From the NCBI RefSeq assembly GCF_001598855.1, contig NZ_BCZS01000004.1, forward strand, positions 124,001-188,000: DNA of 64,000 nt, in the 5' to 3' direction. This DNA is from Pluralibacter gergoviae ATCC 33028 = NBRC 105706 (GTDB taxonomy: Bacteria; Pseudomonadota; Gammaproteobacteria; Enterobacterales; Enterobacteriaceae). The position numbers were made by a program, and so were the translations under genes. Shown here one piece after another: positions 46,637-54,953 of the stretch. Below the pieces are notes generated by a model. That model had not been told where the DNA came from, made no database searches, and saw nothing but the letters and a program-made list of their open reading frames with translations. The stretch's first letter is position 1, and each line of letters starts with the position of its first letter.

Positions 46637-48313
46637 TTACAGTGAATGCTGCTGCGCCATATGGGCAGCGGAAAGGTAGCCAAAGGTCAGCGCCGGACCG
46701 AGGGTAATGCCGGGGCCGGGATAGGTGCCCGCCATCATCGAGTCCATGTCGTTGCCGACGGCGTAGAGTCCCGGAATCGGCGCGTTCTGCTGGTTGAGCA
46801 CCTGGGCGTGGCCGTTAGTGACCAGCCCGCGCGAAGTGCCGAGATCGCCGGTGTAGAGCGTGACCGCGTAAAACGGCGCTTCGCGCAGCGGCGCATTGCA
46901 GGTGTTGGGCCGGTGCCCCGGATCGCCCAGCGCCCGGTTGTAGCTGTTGCCGCCTTTGCCGAACTCGCCGTCAACGCCGCTTTCGGCATCGCGGTTGTAG
47001 CGCGCGACCGTGTCCGTCAGCTGCTGCGGATCCAGCCCCAGCTGTCCGGCCAGCGCCGCCAGTGAATCGGCCTGGTGCAGATAGCCCGCTTCCACCAGCG
47101 CCCGGTTGTTGACCGGCGCGGGCCGCGCCAGCCCCAGGCCGTAGCGGCGCATGGCGACGGCGTCGCAGATCAGGTAGCAGGGCGCATTGTCCGGGCTCTG
47201 CTGCATAGCGCTGGCGAAGTGGTGGTAGGAGTTGGACTCGTTGACGAAGCGCACCGCGCCCTGGTTAACGGCAATCACGCCCGGCTTGGCCCTGTCGGTC
47301 ACCAGATGCGGGAAGCGCTCCTCGCTGCCGTCGGCGCGGCGCAGCACCGACACCGGCGCCCAGAAGAAATTCGACGGCAGCGCCGCCCCCTCCTGCGCCT
47401 GCACCGCCGCCGCCAGGCGCAGGGCCGCGCCGTCGTTGGTCGGCGGCGACATGGTGTAGTGCTCCCCGGTGCGGGGGCGAAACTGCGCCGCCAGCTCGCC
47501 GGCGGCAAAGCCGCCCGCCGCCAGCACCACGCCGCAGCGGGCGTGCAGCGTGCGGGTTTCGCCGCCCTGCTCCACGGTCACGCCGGTGATGCGCCCCTCG
47601 TCGGCGATCAGATCCAGCACGTTGACCCCCAGCTCCAGGGCCATGCCTTTCTCAAAGGCCAGCGCCGCCATGCGGGCGATCAGGGCGTTGCCCATCGCCA
47701 GCCGGGTGCCGCGCGGGTATTTAAGACGGTCGCGGCCAAAGCGCAGCAGCAGGCGGCTGCACCAGACAAAGGAGCGCAGGGAGCGGCGCATATCGAGGAA
47801 GTGCTGAATATCGACCCGGTTGACCATCATGCCGCCAAACAGCAGCATCCCCGGCGGCGGCGAGCGCAGGTCGCGAAAGCGCGCCCCGAGGCGGCGGCCG
47901 TCAAACTCCACGACCTCCAGCGCCCGGCCGACGTCGACGGCGCCGGGTTCGTCCGGGTAGTAGTCCGGCGACAGCGGACGCAGGCTGTACTTCACCGCGC
48001 CCTCTTTTTCCAGAAAGGCCAGCGCCTCGCGCCCGGAGGTGATAAAGGCATCGACCACTTCCGGGCGGTAATTCTCCGCCCCGATGATGGTCTGCAGATA
48101 GGTTTGCATCGCCTCCGGCGAGCCGCTTTTGTTCTGCGCCCGCGCCTGGTCGCTGTCGTTGATCCACACCGCGCCGCCGGAGATGGCCGAGGTACCGCCG
48201 AACTGCGGCGCTTTCTCCAGCATCAGCACCGACAGCCCCTTGCAGCAGGCGGTGACCGCCGCGGCAAAGCCCGCCGCGCCGCTGCCGATCACGATAACGT
48301 CCCAGCTTTTCAT
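46637..48313 (-). CDS. FAD-dependent dehydrogenase, KstD/fumarate-reductase type (first copy)
   Basis: A 558-residue flavoprotein. The FAD fold is VIVIGSGAAGFAAAVTACCKG, here noted for its core GSGAAG and the ribose-binding Glu in MLEKAP. The C-terminal YPGPGITLGPALTFGYL closes the FAD site, as in 3-ketosteroid delta-dehydrogenases and the 4-oxocyclohexanecarboxylate desaturases. No heme motif or Tat signal is present, so it is a soluble cytoplasmic enzyme. It overlaps the AroE-like gene by four bases. Confidence 0.83.
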   Translation of the reverse strand: MKSWDVIVIGSGAAGFAAAVTACCKGLSVLMLEKAPQFGGTSAISGGAVWINDSDQARAQNKSGSPEAMQTYLQTIIGAENYRPEVVDAFITSGREALAFLEKEGAVKYSLRPLSPDYYPDEPGAVDVGRALEVVEFDGRRLGARFRDLRSPPPGMLLFGGMMVNRVDIQHFLDMRRSLRSFVWCSRLLLRFGRDRLKYPRGTRLAMGNALIARMAALAFEKGMALELGVNVLDLIADEGRITGVTVEQGGETRTLHARCGVVLAAGGFAAGELAAQFRPRTGEHYTMSPPTNDGAALRLAAAVQAQEGAALPSNFFWAPVSVLRRADGSEERFPHLVTDRAKPGVIAVNQGAVRFVNESNSYHHFASAMQQSPDNAPCYLICDAVAMRRYGLGLARPAPVNNRALVEAGYLHQADSLAALAGQLGLDPQQLTDTVARYNRDAESGVDGEFGKGGNSYNRALGDPGHRPNTCNAPLREAPFYAVTLYTGDLGTSRGLVTNGHAQVLNQQNAPIPGLYAVGNDMDSMMAGTYPGPGITLGPALTFGYLSAAHMAQQHSL

Positions 48314-49131
48314 GCCGCGTCCTCCGACGGCGGCGGCATGGCGCCGATAAACTCGCCCATCAGCGTCATCTGCGCGAGGGCCATCTCCGGCCCGGTCTGC
48401 ACCGCGCAGCCGCGGCTGCGGGCATACTCCAGCAGCGGGGTCATCACCGGGGCGGTGACCACGTCGGCCACGTGCGTGCCCGCATTGAGCGTGCCGAGCA
48501 GCGCTTCCGGCAGCGGCAGCGCGTCGAAGCCCGTCATTCCGGCCGGCGAACCGTTGACCAGCAGGTCGACGCCGGCCAGCGTCTGCGGCAGCCCGCCGAG
48601 CTGCACCGCCGGGAAGTGCTGCGCCAGCCGGTCATGCAGGCGCCGCTGCATATCGGGCTGGGCATCGTACAGCGCCAGCCCGGCAATGCCCGCCTCGCAC
48701 AGCGCCCAGGCGATGGCGCTGCCGACGCCGCCGCAGCCGCAGAGCAGCGCCCGCCGTCCGACGGCCTGCCAGCCGTGGGCCCGGGCGGCCATTAAAAAAC
48801 CGGTGCCGTCCAGCATATCGCCCTGCAGGCGGCCGTCCGGCAGCCGGCGAATGACATTCACGGCGCCGAGATGCTGCGCTCTCGGCGTCAGGCTGTCCAC
48901 CAGCCCGGCGGCGCGCTGCTTGTGCGGCACCGTTACCAGCACCCCGCTCATATTGTGCATACCGCGCAGCGCCTGCAGGTAGCCGGCAACAGCCTCCGGC
49001 GCAATATCGACCGGGATCATAACGCTGTCTATCTGCCGCTCGGCGAAATAGCGGTTGAAGTTATCCGGCGATTTCACCTGCGCAATCGGGTGGCCGATAA
49101 CGGCAACAACCTGAGTGGATCCGCTGACCAT
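48310..49131 (-). CDS. Shikimate-dehydrogenase-like NAD(P) enzyme
   Basis: A 273-residue AroE-family protein. The catalytic Lys is in LVTVPHKQ and the catalytic Asp in GDMLDGTGF. The nucleotide loop is LLCGCGGVGSAIA. The substrate loop differs from true AroE: GxPIxHSxSP is GHPIAQVKSP, so the first substrate-binding Ser is lost. This points to a substrate other than shikimate. The ATG at 49131 follows GAGGTGTGAAT; a GTG six bases upstream is less likely. It is the first gene of the operon and divergent from iclR. Confidence 0.8.
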   Translation of the reverse strand: MVSGSTQVVAVIGHPIAQVKSPDNFNRYFAERQIDSVMIPVDIAPEAVAGYLQALRGMHNMSGVLVTVPHKQRAAGLVDSLTPRAQHLGAVNVIRRLPDGRLQGDMLDGTGFLMAARAHGWQAVGRRALLCGCGGVGSAIAWALCEAGIAGLALYDAQPDMQRRLHDRLAQHFPAVQLGGLPQTLAGVDLLVNGSPAGMTGFDALPLPEALLGTLNAGTHVADVVTAPVMTPLLEYARSRGCAVQTGPEMALAQMTLMGEFIGAMPPPSEDAA

Positions 49132-49284
49132 ATTCACACCTCATTTGTTAATACAATGTTGTGGAAGTATTTCAGCGGAAGTTGAGAGCGACAACGCAGA
49201 ATCCCGCACAGACGCTTGTTAATCGCCATTACGCTGCGATAATCGCACTCCTTGAGCCGATATGTTGCAAAAGTGTGATCTGAT
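49132..49284. promoter_or_regulatory. Divergent promoter region of the IclR-controlled operon
   Basis: The 153-base gap separates the catabolic operon from its regulator gene. An imperfect palindrome CATTTGTTAATACAATG lies at 49142-49158. Two GATATG-TTGCAAA/GATATGCAAAA-like segments lie at 49259-49288, next to the regulator start. These are candidate IclR sites; no promoter elements were assigned with confidence. Confidence 0.4.
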
Positions 49285-50043
49285 ATGCAAAACAGCGTTC
49301 ATCAGCGAGACTTAATTGTGGGGCTGCAAAAAGGCCTCGCCATCATCCAGCTCTTCTCGAAAGCCTTTCCGCGCCTGACGGTGCCGCAGGTAGCGAAAAT
49401 GAGCGGCCTGACGCCCAGCGCCGCCCGCCGCTTTCTGCTCACACTGCTGCACGAGCGCTATCTGCAGACCGACGGCCGCCACTACTGGCTGACGCCGAGA
49501 ACCCTGCGGCTGGGGCAGGCGTATGTCGACTCCGCCCGCTTTCCCCGCATGGTGCGCCCGGTCGTGGAGTACATCGCCAGCCGCACCGGCGAGCACGCTT
49601 CGGTGGGGGTGATTGACGACGATGAGCTGGTCTATATCGCCCGCAGCAAGCACACGCCGCTGAACTCCACCTCGGTGCGGCTCGGGGAGCGGGTCCCCAT
49701 CTACTGCACCGCCGGCGGCCGCCTGTGGCTGGCCACGCTCAGCGAGCCGGAGTGCGAGGCGGTGCTTAAGCGCATTCACCGCGAACGGCGCACGCCCTAC
49801 ACCATCACCGATATACCGGCGCTGATGGAAAAAATCGACGAGGTGCGCGCGCTGGGATACGCATGCATTGAGAAGGAGTTTGAGGTAGATATGCTGGTGG
49901 TGGCGGTGCCGCTCAGCGACCGGGAGGGAGAATACTGGGGCGCGCTGAGCCTCACCAGCCACCAGTCGCGCACCACGATGGAGGCGCTGTGTGGCGATCA
50001 TCTGGATCTGCTCTACAGCGCCCGGGAGATGCTGGCGGTTTAA
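49285..50043 (+). CDS. IclR-family transcriptional regulator
   Basis: A 252-residue regulator with an N-terminal winged HTH (GLQKGLAIIQLFSKAFPRLTV, then GLTPSAARRFLLTLLHERYL) and a C-terminal ligand domain (VVEYIASRTGEHASVGVID, RVPIYCTAGGRLWLA, YACIEKEFEVDMLVVAVPL). The sequence resembles PcaR/PobR-type IclR members that control aromatic-acid catabolism. It is divergent from the operon at 42375-49131 and almost certainly its regulator. Confidence 0.88.
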   Translation: MQNSVHQRDLIVGLQKGLAIIQLFSKAFPRLTVPQVAKMSGLTPSAARRFLLTLLHERYLQTDGRHYWLTPRTLRLGQAYVDSARFPRMVRPVVEYIASRTGEHASVGVIDDDELVYIARSKHTPLNSTSVRLGERVPIYCTAGGRLWLATLSEPECEAVLKRIHRERRTPYTITDIPALMEKIDEVRALGYACIEKEFEVDMLVVAVPLSDREGEYWGALSLTSHQSRTTMEALCGDHLDLLYSAREMLAV

Positions 50044-50055
50044 GCCAGCGCGGAA

Positions 50056-50958
50056 TTACTGCTCCGTCAGCTCAAGATCGGCAATCACCGGCAGGTGATC
50101 GCTGGCGGCGGACCAGGTAAAGCTGGCGGAGTCCTGCGGGATCTCAATCTTCTTCACGTTCCACTTCTGGCCCTTGAAGGTAAAGATGTGGTCGAGATCG
50201 ATAGCCGGATTCACCGCCGGCCAGGTGCGGTAATCGGTGCCCTGCTTCTCAACCGGATTAAAGAAGTAGCGGATTTCGCGCAGCGGCTGCTCGTCGCGGG
50301 TAGAGTTGAAGTCCCCGGCGAGAATTTTTATCGATGAAGCAATGTCCTTAAAGTCGGAAGGCGCATCGCCGATGCTGAGATCGAGCAGATAGCGGGCCTG
50401 CATCAGGCGCACTGCCGGATCTTTTTGCCAGTCGAGATGGGCCGCCATGACCACTACCGGTGAGTCAAAGCCCGGCACCTTCACCTGCGCCATCAGGGTC
50501 GCGCGCTGCTCGGCCTGGCCGGAAGGGAGCTTCACCACCTGGCTATGTTCGATAGGATAGCGCGAGAGCACGCCGACGCCGTACTCGCCGCCGTCAAAAT
50601 CCAGCGCTTTACCGAAGGCATAGTGCATGTGGTTGGCGTCGGCAATCTCTTTAAGCTGATCGACTTTCTTGCTGCGGGCGGTTTTATTGTCGATTTCGAC
50701 CACGGTAATAATATCGGCATTAATATTTTTTACCGCCTGATTAAGCGCGGTGAAATCGGTAACGTTGCCGGAGGCGTCATTTTTACCGATGTTATAGGTG
50801 GCGATTTTTAAATGCGGTTTCTTCTGCTGATAGACTTTATTCGGTACACCACCTTTCTGAACGGAGAGTATTTCGTTCCCCGCCAGCGGCTCACCGGCCT
50901 GAGAGGCAAAAGAGAGGAAAGAAAGGCTCATCAGGGTCAGTGCGACTGTTTTTTTCAT
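50056..50958 (-). CDS. Secreted endonuclease/exonuclease/phosphatase-fold protein
   Basis: A 300-residue precursor with signal peptide ending SFASQA-GE. The EEP fold is seen in KIATYNIGKND, VVEIDN (metal Glu), AAHLDWQ, LAGDFNSTRD, DLDHIFTF and the terminal SDHLPVIADL, with the catalytic Asp/Asn/His present. It could be a DNase or a phosphoesterase in the periplasm. The ATG at 50958 begins the signal peptide; a longer frame to 51012 is unlikely. It converges on the IclR gene. Confidence 0.82.
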   Translation of the reverse strand: MKKTVALTLMSLSFLSFASQAGEPLAGNEILSVQKGGVPNKVYQQKKPHLKIATYNIGKNDASGNVTDFTALNQAVKNINADIITVVEIDNKTARSKKVDQLKEIADANHMHYAFGKALDFDGGEYGVGVLSRYPIEHSQVVKLPSGQAEQRATLMAQVKVPGFDSPVVVMAAHLDWQKDPAVRLMQARYLLDLSIGDAPSDFKDIASSIKILAGDFNSTRDEQPLREIRYFFNPVEKQGTDYRTWPAVNPAIDLDHIFTFKGQKWNVKKIEIPQDSASFTWSAASDHLPVIADLELTEQ

Positions 50959-51195
50959 AGAATACTCGATGCGGTTAGTCATAAACGGCAGGGAGTGTAG
51001 CGAAAGCAGCAATAAACTATTGTGACCGATTGCACAACCTTTTCTCGCGACGAAAATTAAGTCCGGAGATCGTTATCAGCTTGTCAACTTATTGATAATG
51101 GAAGATTTAAATTGTAGCGCACGCCTGGCGTTAATGTGCAGCAGAGACAACCTGTTTTACGCCAAATACATTAACTTCATGAATGATTCAAATAA

Positions 51196-51284
51196 AAAAA
51201 AACCGACCGCGAATGCAGTCGGTGTGAAACTTACAGTAGCAAAATTGCTTGAAAATTCGTTACATCGGGAAAAAACGATGTAGC
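51196..51284 (-). ncRNA. dsrA: Small regulatory RNA DsrA
   Basis: About 89 bases matching the E. coli DsrA layout. The 5' stem-loop is TACATCG/CGATGTA (51282-51262). The sequence TGTAACGAATTTT that pairs with the rpoS leader follows. The middle part keeps GTAAGTTTCACACCGAC (E. coli GCAAGTTTCATCCCGAC). The terminator stem CCGACTGC-ATTC-GCGGTCGG precedes a run of nine T. A -10 TATACA (51295-51290) and -35-like CTTGTT lie upstream. DsrA activates rpoS and represses hns with Hfq. Confidence 0.88.
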
Positions 51285-51655
51285 AAGACTGTATAGGTAA
51301 GCGAATTATATAACAAGCCCTTTTTATAAGTTAAATGAATACATTTAAGAACTTTCTACTATATAGACCGCATTTTCTAAGCATTTTAGACTGATATAAG
51401 ATCGTACACCAGCATTACACCTCATCCACATCGCGGCAACACACCTTATTGCGCCCCGATGCCTGGCCCGTCAGCGGCGCGTTTTGGGCCCCCACCGACC
51501 GTGACCCGATACCATAACAGTCCTGCTCATCGCTGCCGCCGGGCGCAGGAGATAGCCGCCCTCAGGAAGGCGATGAACTTATTTCACAGGAGATATCGCA
51601 GCTGAGTTCAGTGCGCGAAGGTCGCGGAAACGCCCGGTCTGAACCGGGCGCCGGG
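51285..51655. other. Intergenic region between dsrA and yodC
   Basis: No gene is supported. It holds the dsrA promoter at its left end. A hairpin CGCCCGGT-CTGA-ACCGGGCG at 51631-51650 lies just past the yodC stop and probably ends its transcript. A sharp change from AT-rich (51285-51410) to GC-rich (after 51425) is visible. Confidence 0.45.
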
Positions 51656-51835
51656 TCAGGTCTCCTGCCGGACGCGCTTGTCGCCCGCCACGAGCTCATC
51701 CTCCCGGAAAGCCTCGCGCTTAACGCTGAAACCATCGTACCAGCGGCACTCAATCATGCCGCTGGCGTAGCCGGTGACCACCATGCTGGGGCCGCCGGTT
51801 TTCGCCTTAACTTCATCGCTGACCAAAAAGACCAT
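51656..51835 (-). CDS. yodC: YodC-family small protein (DUF2158)
   Basis: A 59-residue protein matching E. coli YodC: FLVSDEVKAKTGGPSMVVTG, SGMIECRWYDGFSVKREAF, DELV. Its function is unknown. The ATG at 51835 has GGAGGC upstream; an extension to 51895 is not conserved. The neighbour order dsrA-yodC-yedI follows E. coli, without yodD and yedP. Confidence 0.87.
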   Translation of the reverse strand: MVFLVSDEVKAKTGGPSMVVTGYASGMIECRWYDGFSVKREAFREDELVAGDKRVRQET

Positions 51836-51912
51836 CGCCGCCTCCGGTATCAGGTGAAACAGTTTCACCTTAGCCGAAGAGCGGCCACTTTGCATAACGG
51901 CAGGGACAATAT

Positions 51913-52821
51913 TTACTTTGCCGGGCGCAGGCGCGAAATCAGGCTAACGACCCCAAGCACCACCAGTCCGAGGACGAAGCCGAATACGAGGTTAAACAGG
52001 TTAGGCGCCAGCGTTTTGACCAGCGCGCCGAAGTCTGCGGCAAAGGACTCCACCAGATGGTGCAGCGGCGCAATACCGTGAACCACGATGCCGCCGCCCA
52101 CCAGGAACATCGCCAGCGTACCGACCACCGTGAGAATTTTCATCAGCCAGGGAGCGGCCACCAGCAGTATTTTGCCGACGCCTTTCGCCACCGCGCTGCT
52201 GCGCTCCGACAGCCAGTACCCCATATCGTCGAGCTTAACGATGATCCCTACCAGGCCATAGACGCCAATAGTCACCAGCACGGCGATACCGGCAAGGATG
52301 ATCACCTGGTTAAGCAGCGGCGCGTCGGCCACAATGCCGAGAGTGATAGCGACAATTTCCGCCGAGAGGATAAAATCGGTGCGCACCGCGCCTTTAACTT
52401 TATCGCGCTCAAAGGCCTTCGGGTCTTTGCCTGCCACCGCCTCCAGCCGCTGCTGGCGCGCCTGCGGGTCCTCTTTATGCTTGCGCGCATGCAGGCTGTG
52501 CAGCACTTTCTCCGCCCCTTCATAGCAGAGATAGGCCCCGCCCAGCATCAGCAGCGGGGTGATAGCCCACGGAATAAAGGCGCTGATCACCAGCGCCAGC
52601 GGGACGAGGATCACCTTGTTGAGCAGCGATCCCTTCGCCACGCCCCAGACCACCGGCAGCTCGCGGTTGGCGCGCACCCCGGTCACCTGCTGAGCATTGA
52701 GCGACAGATCGTCCCCCAGCACCCCGGCGGTTTTCTTCGCCGCGACTTTTCCCATGACTGAAATATCGTCCAGCAGCGTGGCGATATCATCTAATAGCGT
52801 TAACAGACTGCTCCCGGCCAA
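51913..52821 (-). CDS. yedI: Inner-membrane protein YedI (DUF808)
   Basis: A 302-residue membrane protein with the DUF808 start [20 protein letters not shown] and [18 protein letters not shown]. Several membrane helices follow, with an exposed charged loop ([19 protein letters not shown]). The function is unknown. Length and order before vsr agree with E. coli, though yedA is absent between them. Confidence 0.9.
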   Translation of the reverse strand: MAGSSLLTLLDDIATLLDDISVMGKVAAKKTAGVLGDDLSLNAQQVTGVRANRELPVVWGVAKGSLLNKVILVPLALVISAFIPWAITPLLMLGGAYLCYEGAEKVLHSLHARKHKEDPQARQQRLEAVAGKDPKAFERDKVKGAVRTDFILSAEIVAITLGIVADAPLLNQVIILAGIAVLVTIGVYGLVGIIVKLDDMGYWLSERSSAVAKGVGKILLVAAPWLMKILTVVGTLAMFLVGGGIVVHGIAPLHHLVESFAADFGALVKTLAPNLFNLVFGFVLGLVVLGVVSLISRLRPAK

Positions 52822-52928
52822 AGTTAGGTTCCTTATTGATTTATCAGACAGAGATCGGTTTTTTTACAGTATGAAGTAAAATACGCGGCGCGCACAGGTG
52901 AGCGTAATGATGGCAGCGACAGACCGGA

Positions 52929-53408
52929 TTAATCCGATCCCCCCGACGCCGAAATCCCCCGCATATCGATCTGCGCGCCGCCGCTGCCGCCGAAGACCCA
53001 CTCCTCCAGCCGCGCAATCAGGGCGCTATCGCTCAGCCGATGCTTACCCCGCAGGGCGCACTCCCACACCACCAGCACCCGCCAGCCCTGCTCCGCCAGG
53101 CGGGCAGCGTCGCGGCGGTCGCGGCGGACGTTGGCGTCGATTTTATTCAGCCAGAACTCGCGGCGGGTGGCGGGGAGCCTGAACAGGTAGCAGTCGTGGC
53201 GGTGCCAGAAGCAGCCGTGGGTGAAGATAATGCAGCGGTACTCCGCCAGCACGAAGTCCGGACGGCCCGGCAGGGAGGCGTCCTGGACGGTATAGTCAAA
53301 GCCGGCCTCCCTCAGCAGCCCGGCGAGCCGCTTTTCAATGGCGGTATCCCGGGTGCCGATGGCGCGCATATTCTTGCTGCGCGTGGCGGAATTATGGACG
53401 TCCGCCAT
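52929..53408 (-). CDS. vsr: Very short patch repair endonuclease Vsr
   Basis: A 159-residue T:G mismatch endonuclease that nicks at deaminated Dcm sites. Conserved parts are [40 protein letters not shown] (core PDFV with catalytic Asp and FTHGCFWH with metal/zinc ligands), and [15 protein letters not shown]. It overlaps the end of dcm by 17 bases, the usual overlap that links repair to methylation. Confidence 0.95.
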   Translation of the reverse strand: MADVHNSATRSKNMRAIGTRDTAIEKRLAGLLREAGFDYTVQDASLPGRPDFVLAEYRCIIFTHGCFWHRHDCYLFRLPATRREFWLNKIDANVRRDRRDAARLAEQGWRVLVVWECALRGKHRLSDSALIARLEEWVFGGSGGAQIDMRGISASGGSD

Positions 53409-54852
53409 CGCCCTGCTCCGCCCTGCGCAGCGCCGCCGCCTGCAGAATGCGCGATTTCAGCAACTTCGCCACGGCGGCGAAAGCGGGCACCACCACCGAG
53501 TTGCCGAACTGGCGGTAGGCCTGGGTATCGGAGACCGGAATGCGGAACTGGTAGCCCTGCGGCGTTTCGAAGCCCATCAGCCGGGCGCACTCGCGCGGCG
53601 TCAGGCGACGGGGGCGGCGGCGCTGGTTGTCGGGATCGTCAAAGTGCTGTTCGCCAAGCGCCCGGTCCCAGCCGCGATCGACCAGGATCTCCGCCCCGTC
53701 CTTGTAGTAGCGCGCAGACAGCGTGCGGGCCACGCTGTCTGCCCGGGCCGGATTCACCAGGCCGTAGCCGAAGCCGTTGCCCCGCGCCTGGTGCTTTTTG
53801 GCGTAGCGGTAGAGGTACTTCCACAGCACCGGCGTGAGGATAAATTTGGCGTCCACCGTCGGCTCCAGCAGCTCGCCGAAGGTCGGGCGGCGGGCCGGAT
53901 AGAGTGCCGGCAGATCCCGCAGGGTAAAGCCCCGGGCGAGGTCAAGATCGCGGCGAAAGCCGACCAGCACGATGCGCTCGCGGTGCTGGGGCAGAAAGTG
54001 CTGGCCGTCGACGATCTTCGGATCGTCCGGCCCCATCTCGGCGGCGTCGGCCACATCGTAGCCGAGATCGTCGAGGGTCTGCATGATGATGCGGAAGGTT
54101 TTGCCGCCGTCGTGACTTTTGAGGTTTTTAACGTTCTCCAGCACGAAGATGGCCGGGCGGCAGGCGTCGATGATGCGGGCAACGTCAAAAAAGAGCGTGC
54201 CCTGGGTATCGCAGGCGAAACCGTGGGCGCGGCCGAGGGCGTTCTTCTTCGACACGCCGGCCAGGGAAAAGGGCTGGCACGGGAAGCCCGCGAGCAGCAC
54301 GTCGTGCCGGGGCATAACCCGGCGGATGTGCGCCGCCGCCTCGGCGTCGCTGACTTCGCCGCGGTGGCTCAGGGTAACGCTGCGAATATCCTCGTTAAAC
54401 TGGTGCGCGTCCGGGTCGCAGTACCAGTTGGCGCGGTAGGTGCGCACCGCGTGCTTGTTCCATTCGCTGGTGAACACGCACTGCCCGCCGATGGCCTCGA
54501 AGCCGCTGCGGATCCCGCCGATGCCGGCGAAGAGATCGACAAAACGAAAGGCGTAATCCGGATGATGGGCGGGCGGCGCGGGCAGCAGCTGCGCCAGCCG
54601 CTGATATTCGCGCTCGCCGAGGCGGCGGTCGATTTTCCCGGTGTCGATTGCACGCTTGAGAATGGCGGGCGTCCAGTGCTGCTCGCCTGCGGCCAGCAGT
54701 TCAGCAACCAGCGTTCTGATACCGTAGATAGCCAGCAGCGGGTCAAGCAGAGCCCGGGCGTGCGCGCCATCAGGCTCAGAGCACGAGTAGGAGGCAAGGG
54801 TGTTATGCATATCGGTAACCGGTACAGTCTCTTGTTTTTGTGAGAGTACCAT
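53392..54852 (-). CDS. dcm: DNA-cytosine methyltransferase Dcm
   Basis: A 486-residue C5-cytosine methyltransferase for the second C in CCWGG. Motif I is [17 protein letters not shown], motif [13 protein letters not shown] with catalytic Cys, motif [11 protein letters not shown], motif [17 protein letters not shown], and motif [17 protein letters not shown]. The start at 54852 is preferred because homology to E. coli extends upstream of the ATG at 54810 ([10 protein letters not shown] against QENISVTD) and GGAAAAG precedes it. Co-transcribed with vsr. Confidence 0.94.
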   Translation of the reverse strand: MVLSQKQETVPVTDMHNTLASYSCSEPDGAHARALLDPLLAIYGIRTLVAELLAAGEQHWTPAILKRAIDTGKIDRRLGEREYQRLAQLLPAPPAHHPDYAFRFVDLFAGIGGIRSGFEAIGGQCVFTSEWNKHAVRTYRANWYCDPDAHQFNEDIRSVTLSHRGEVSDAEAAAHIRRVMPRHDVLLAGFPCQPFSLAGVSKKNALGRAHGFACDTQGTLFFDVARIIDACRPAIFVLENVKNLKSHDGGKTFRIIMQTLDDLGYDVADAAEMGPDDPKIVDGQHFLPQHRERIVLVGFRRDLDLARGFTLRDLPALYPARRPTFGELLEPTVDAKFILTPVLWKYLYRYAKKHQARGNGFGYGLVNPARADSVARTLSARYYKDGAEILVDRGWDRALGEQHFDDPDNQRRRPRRLTPRECARLMGFETPQGYQFRIPVSDTQAYRQFGNSVVVPAFAAVAKLLKSRILQAAALRRAEQGDGGRP

Positions 54853-54953
54853 ACTTTTCCGGCATTCGGCGGCGCAGCGCCATCGGGCTGACGCAGATAA
54901 AAAACGGGCGGCACTTTGCGGCGCCGCCCGAGGTGGGGATCGCAAGCCGGCGT

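Noticed and set aside
51092-51283. A small plus-strand frame of 63 codons
   Set aside because: It is antisense to the dsrA sRNA, is AT-rich and has no known similarity or ribosome-binding site.
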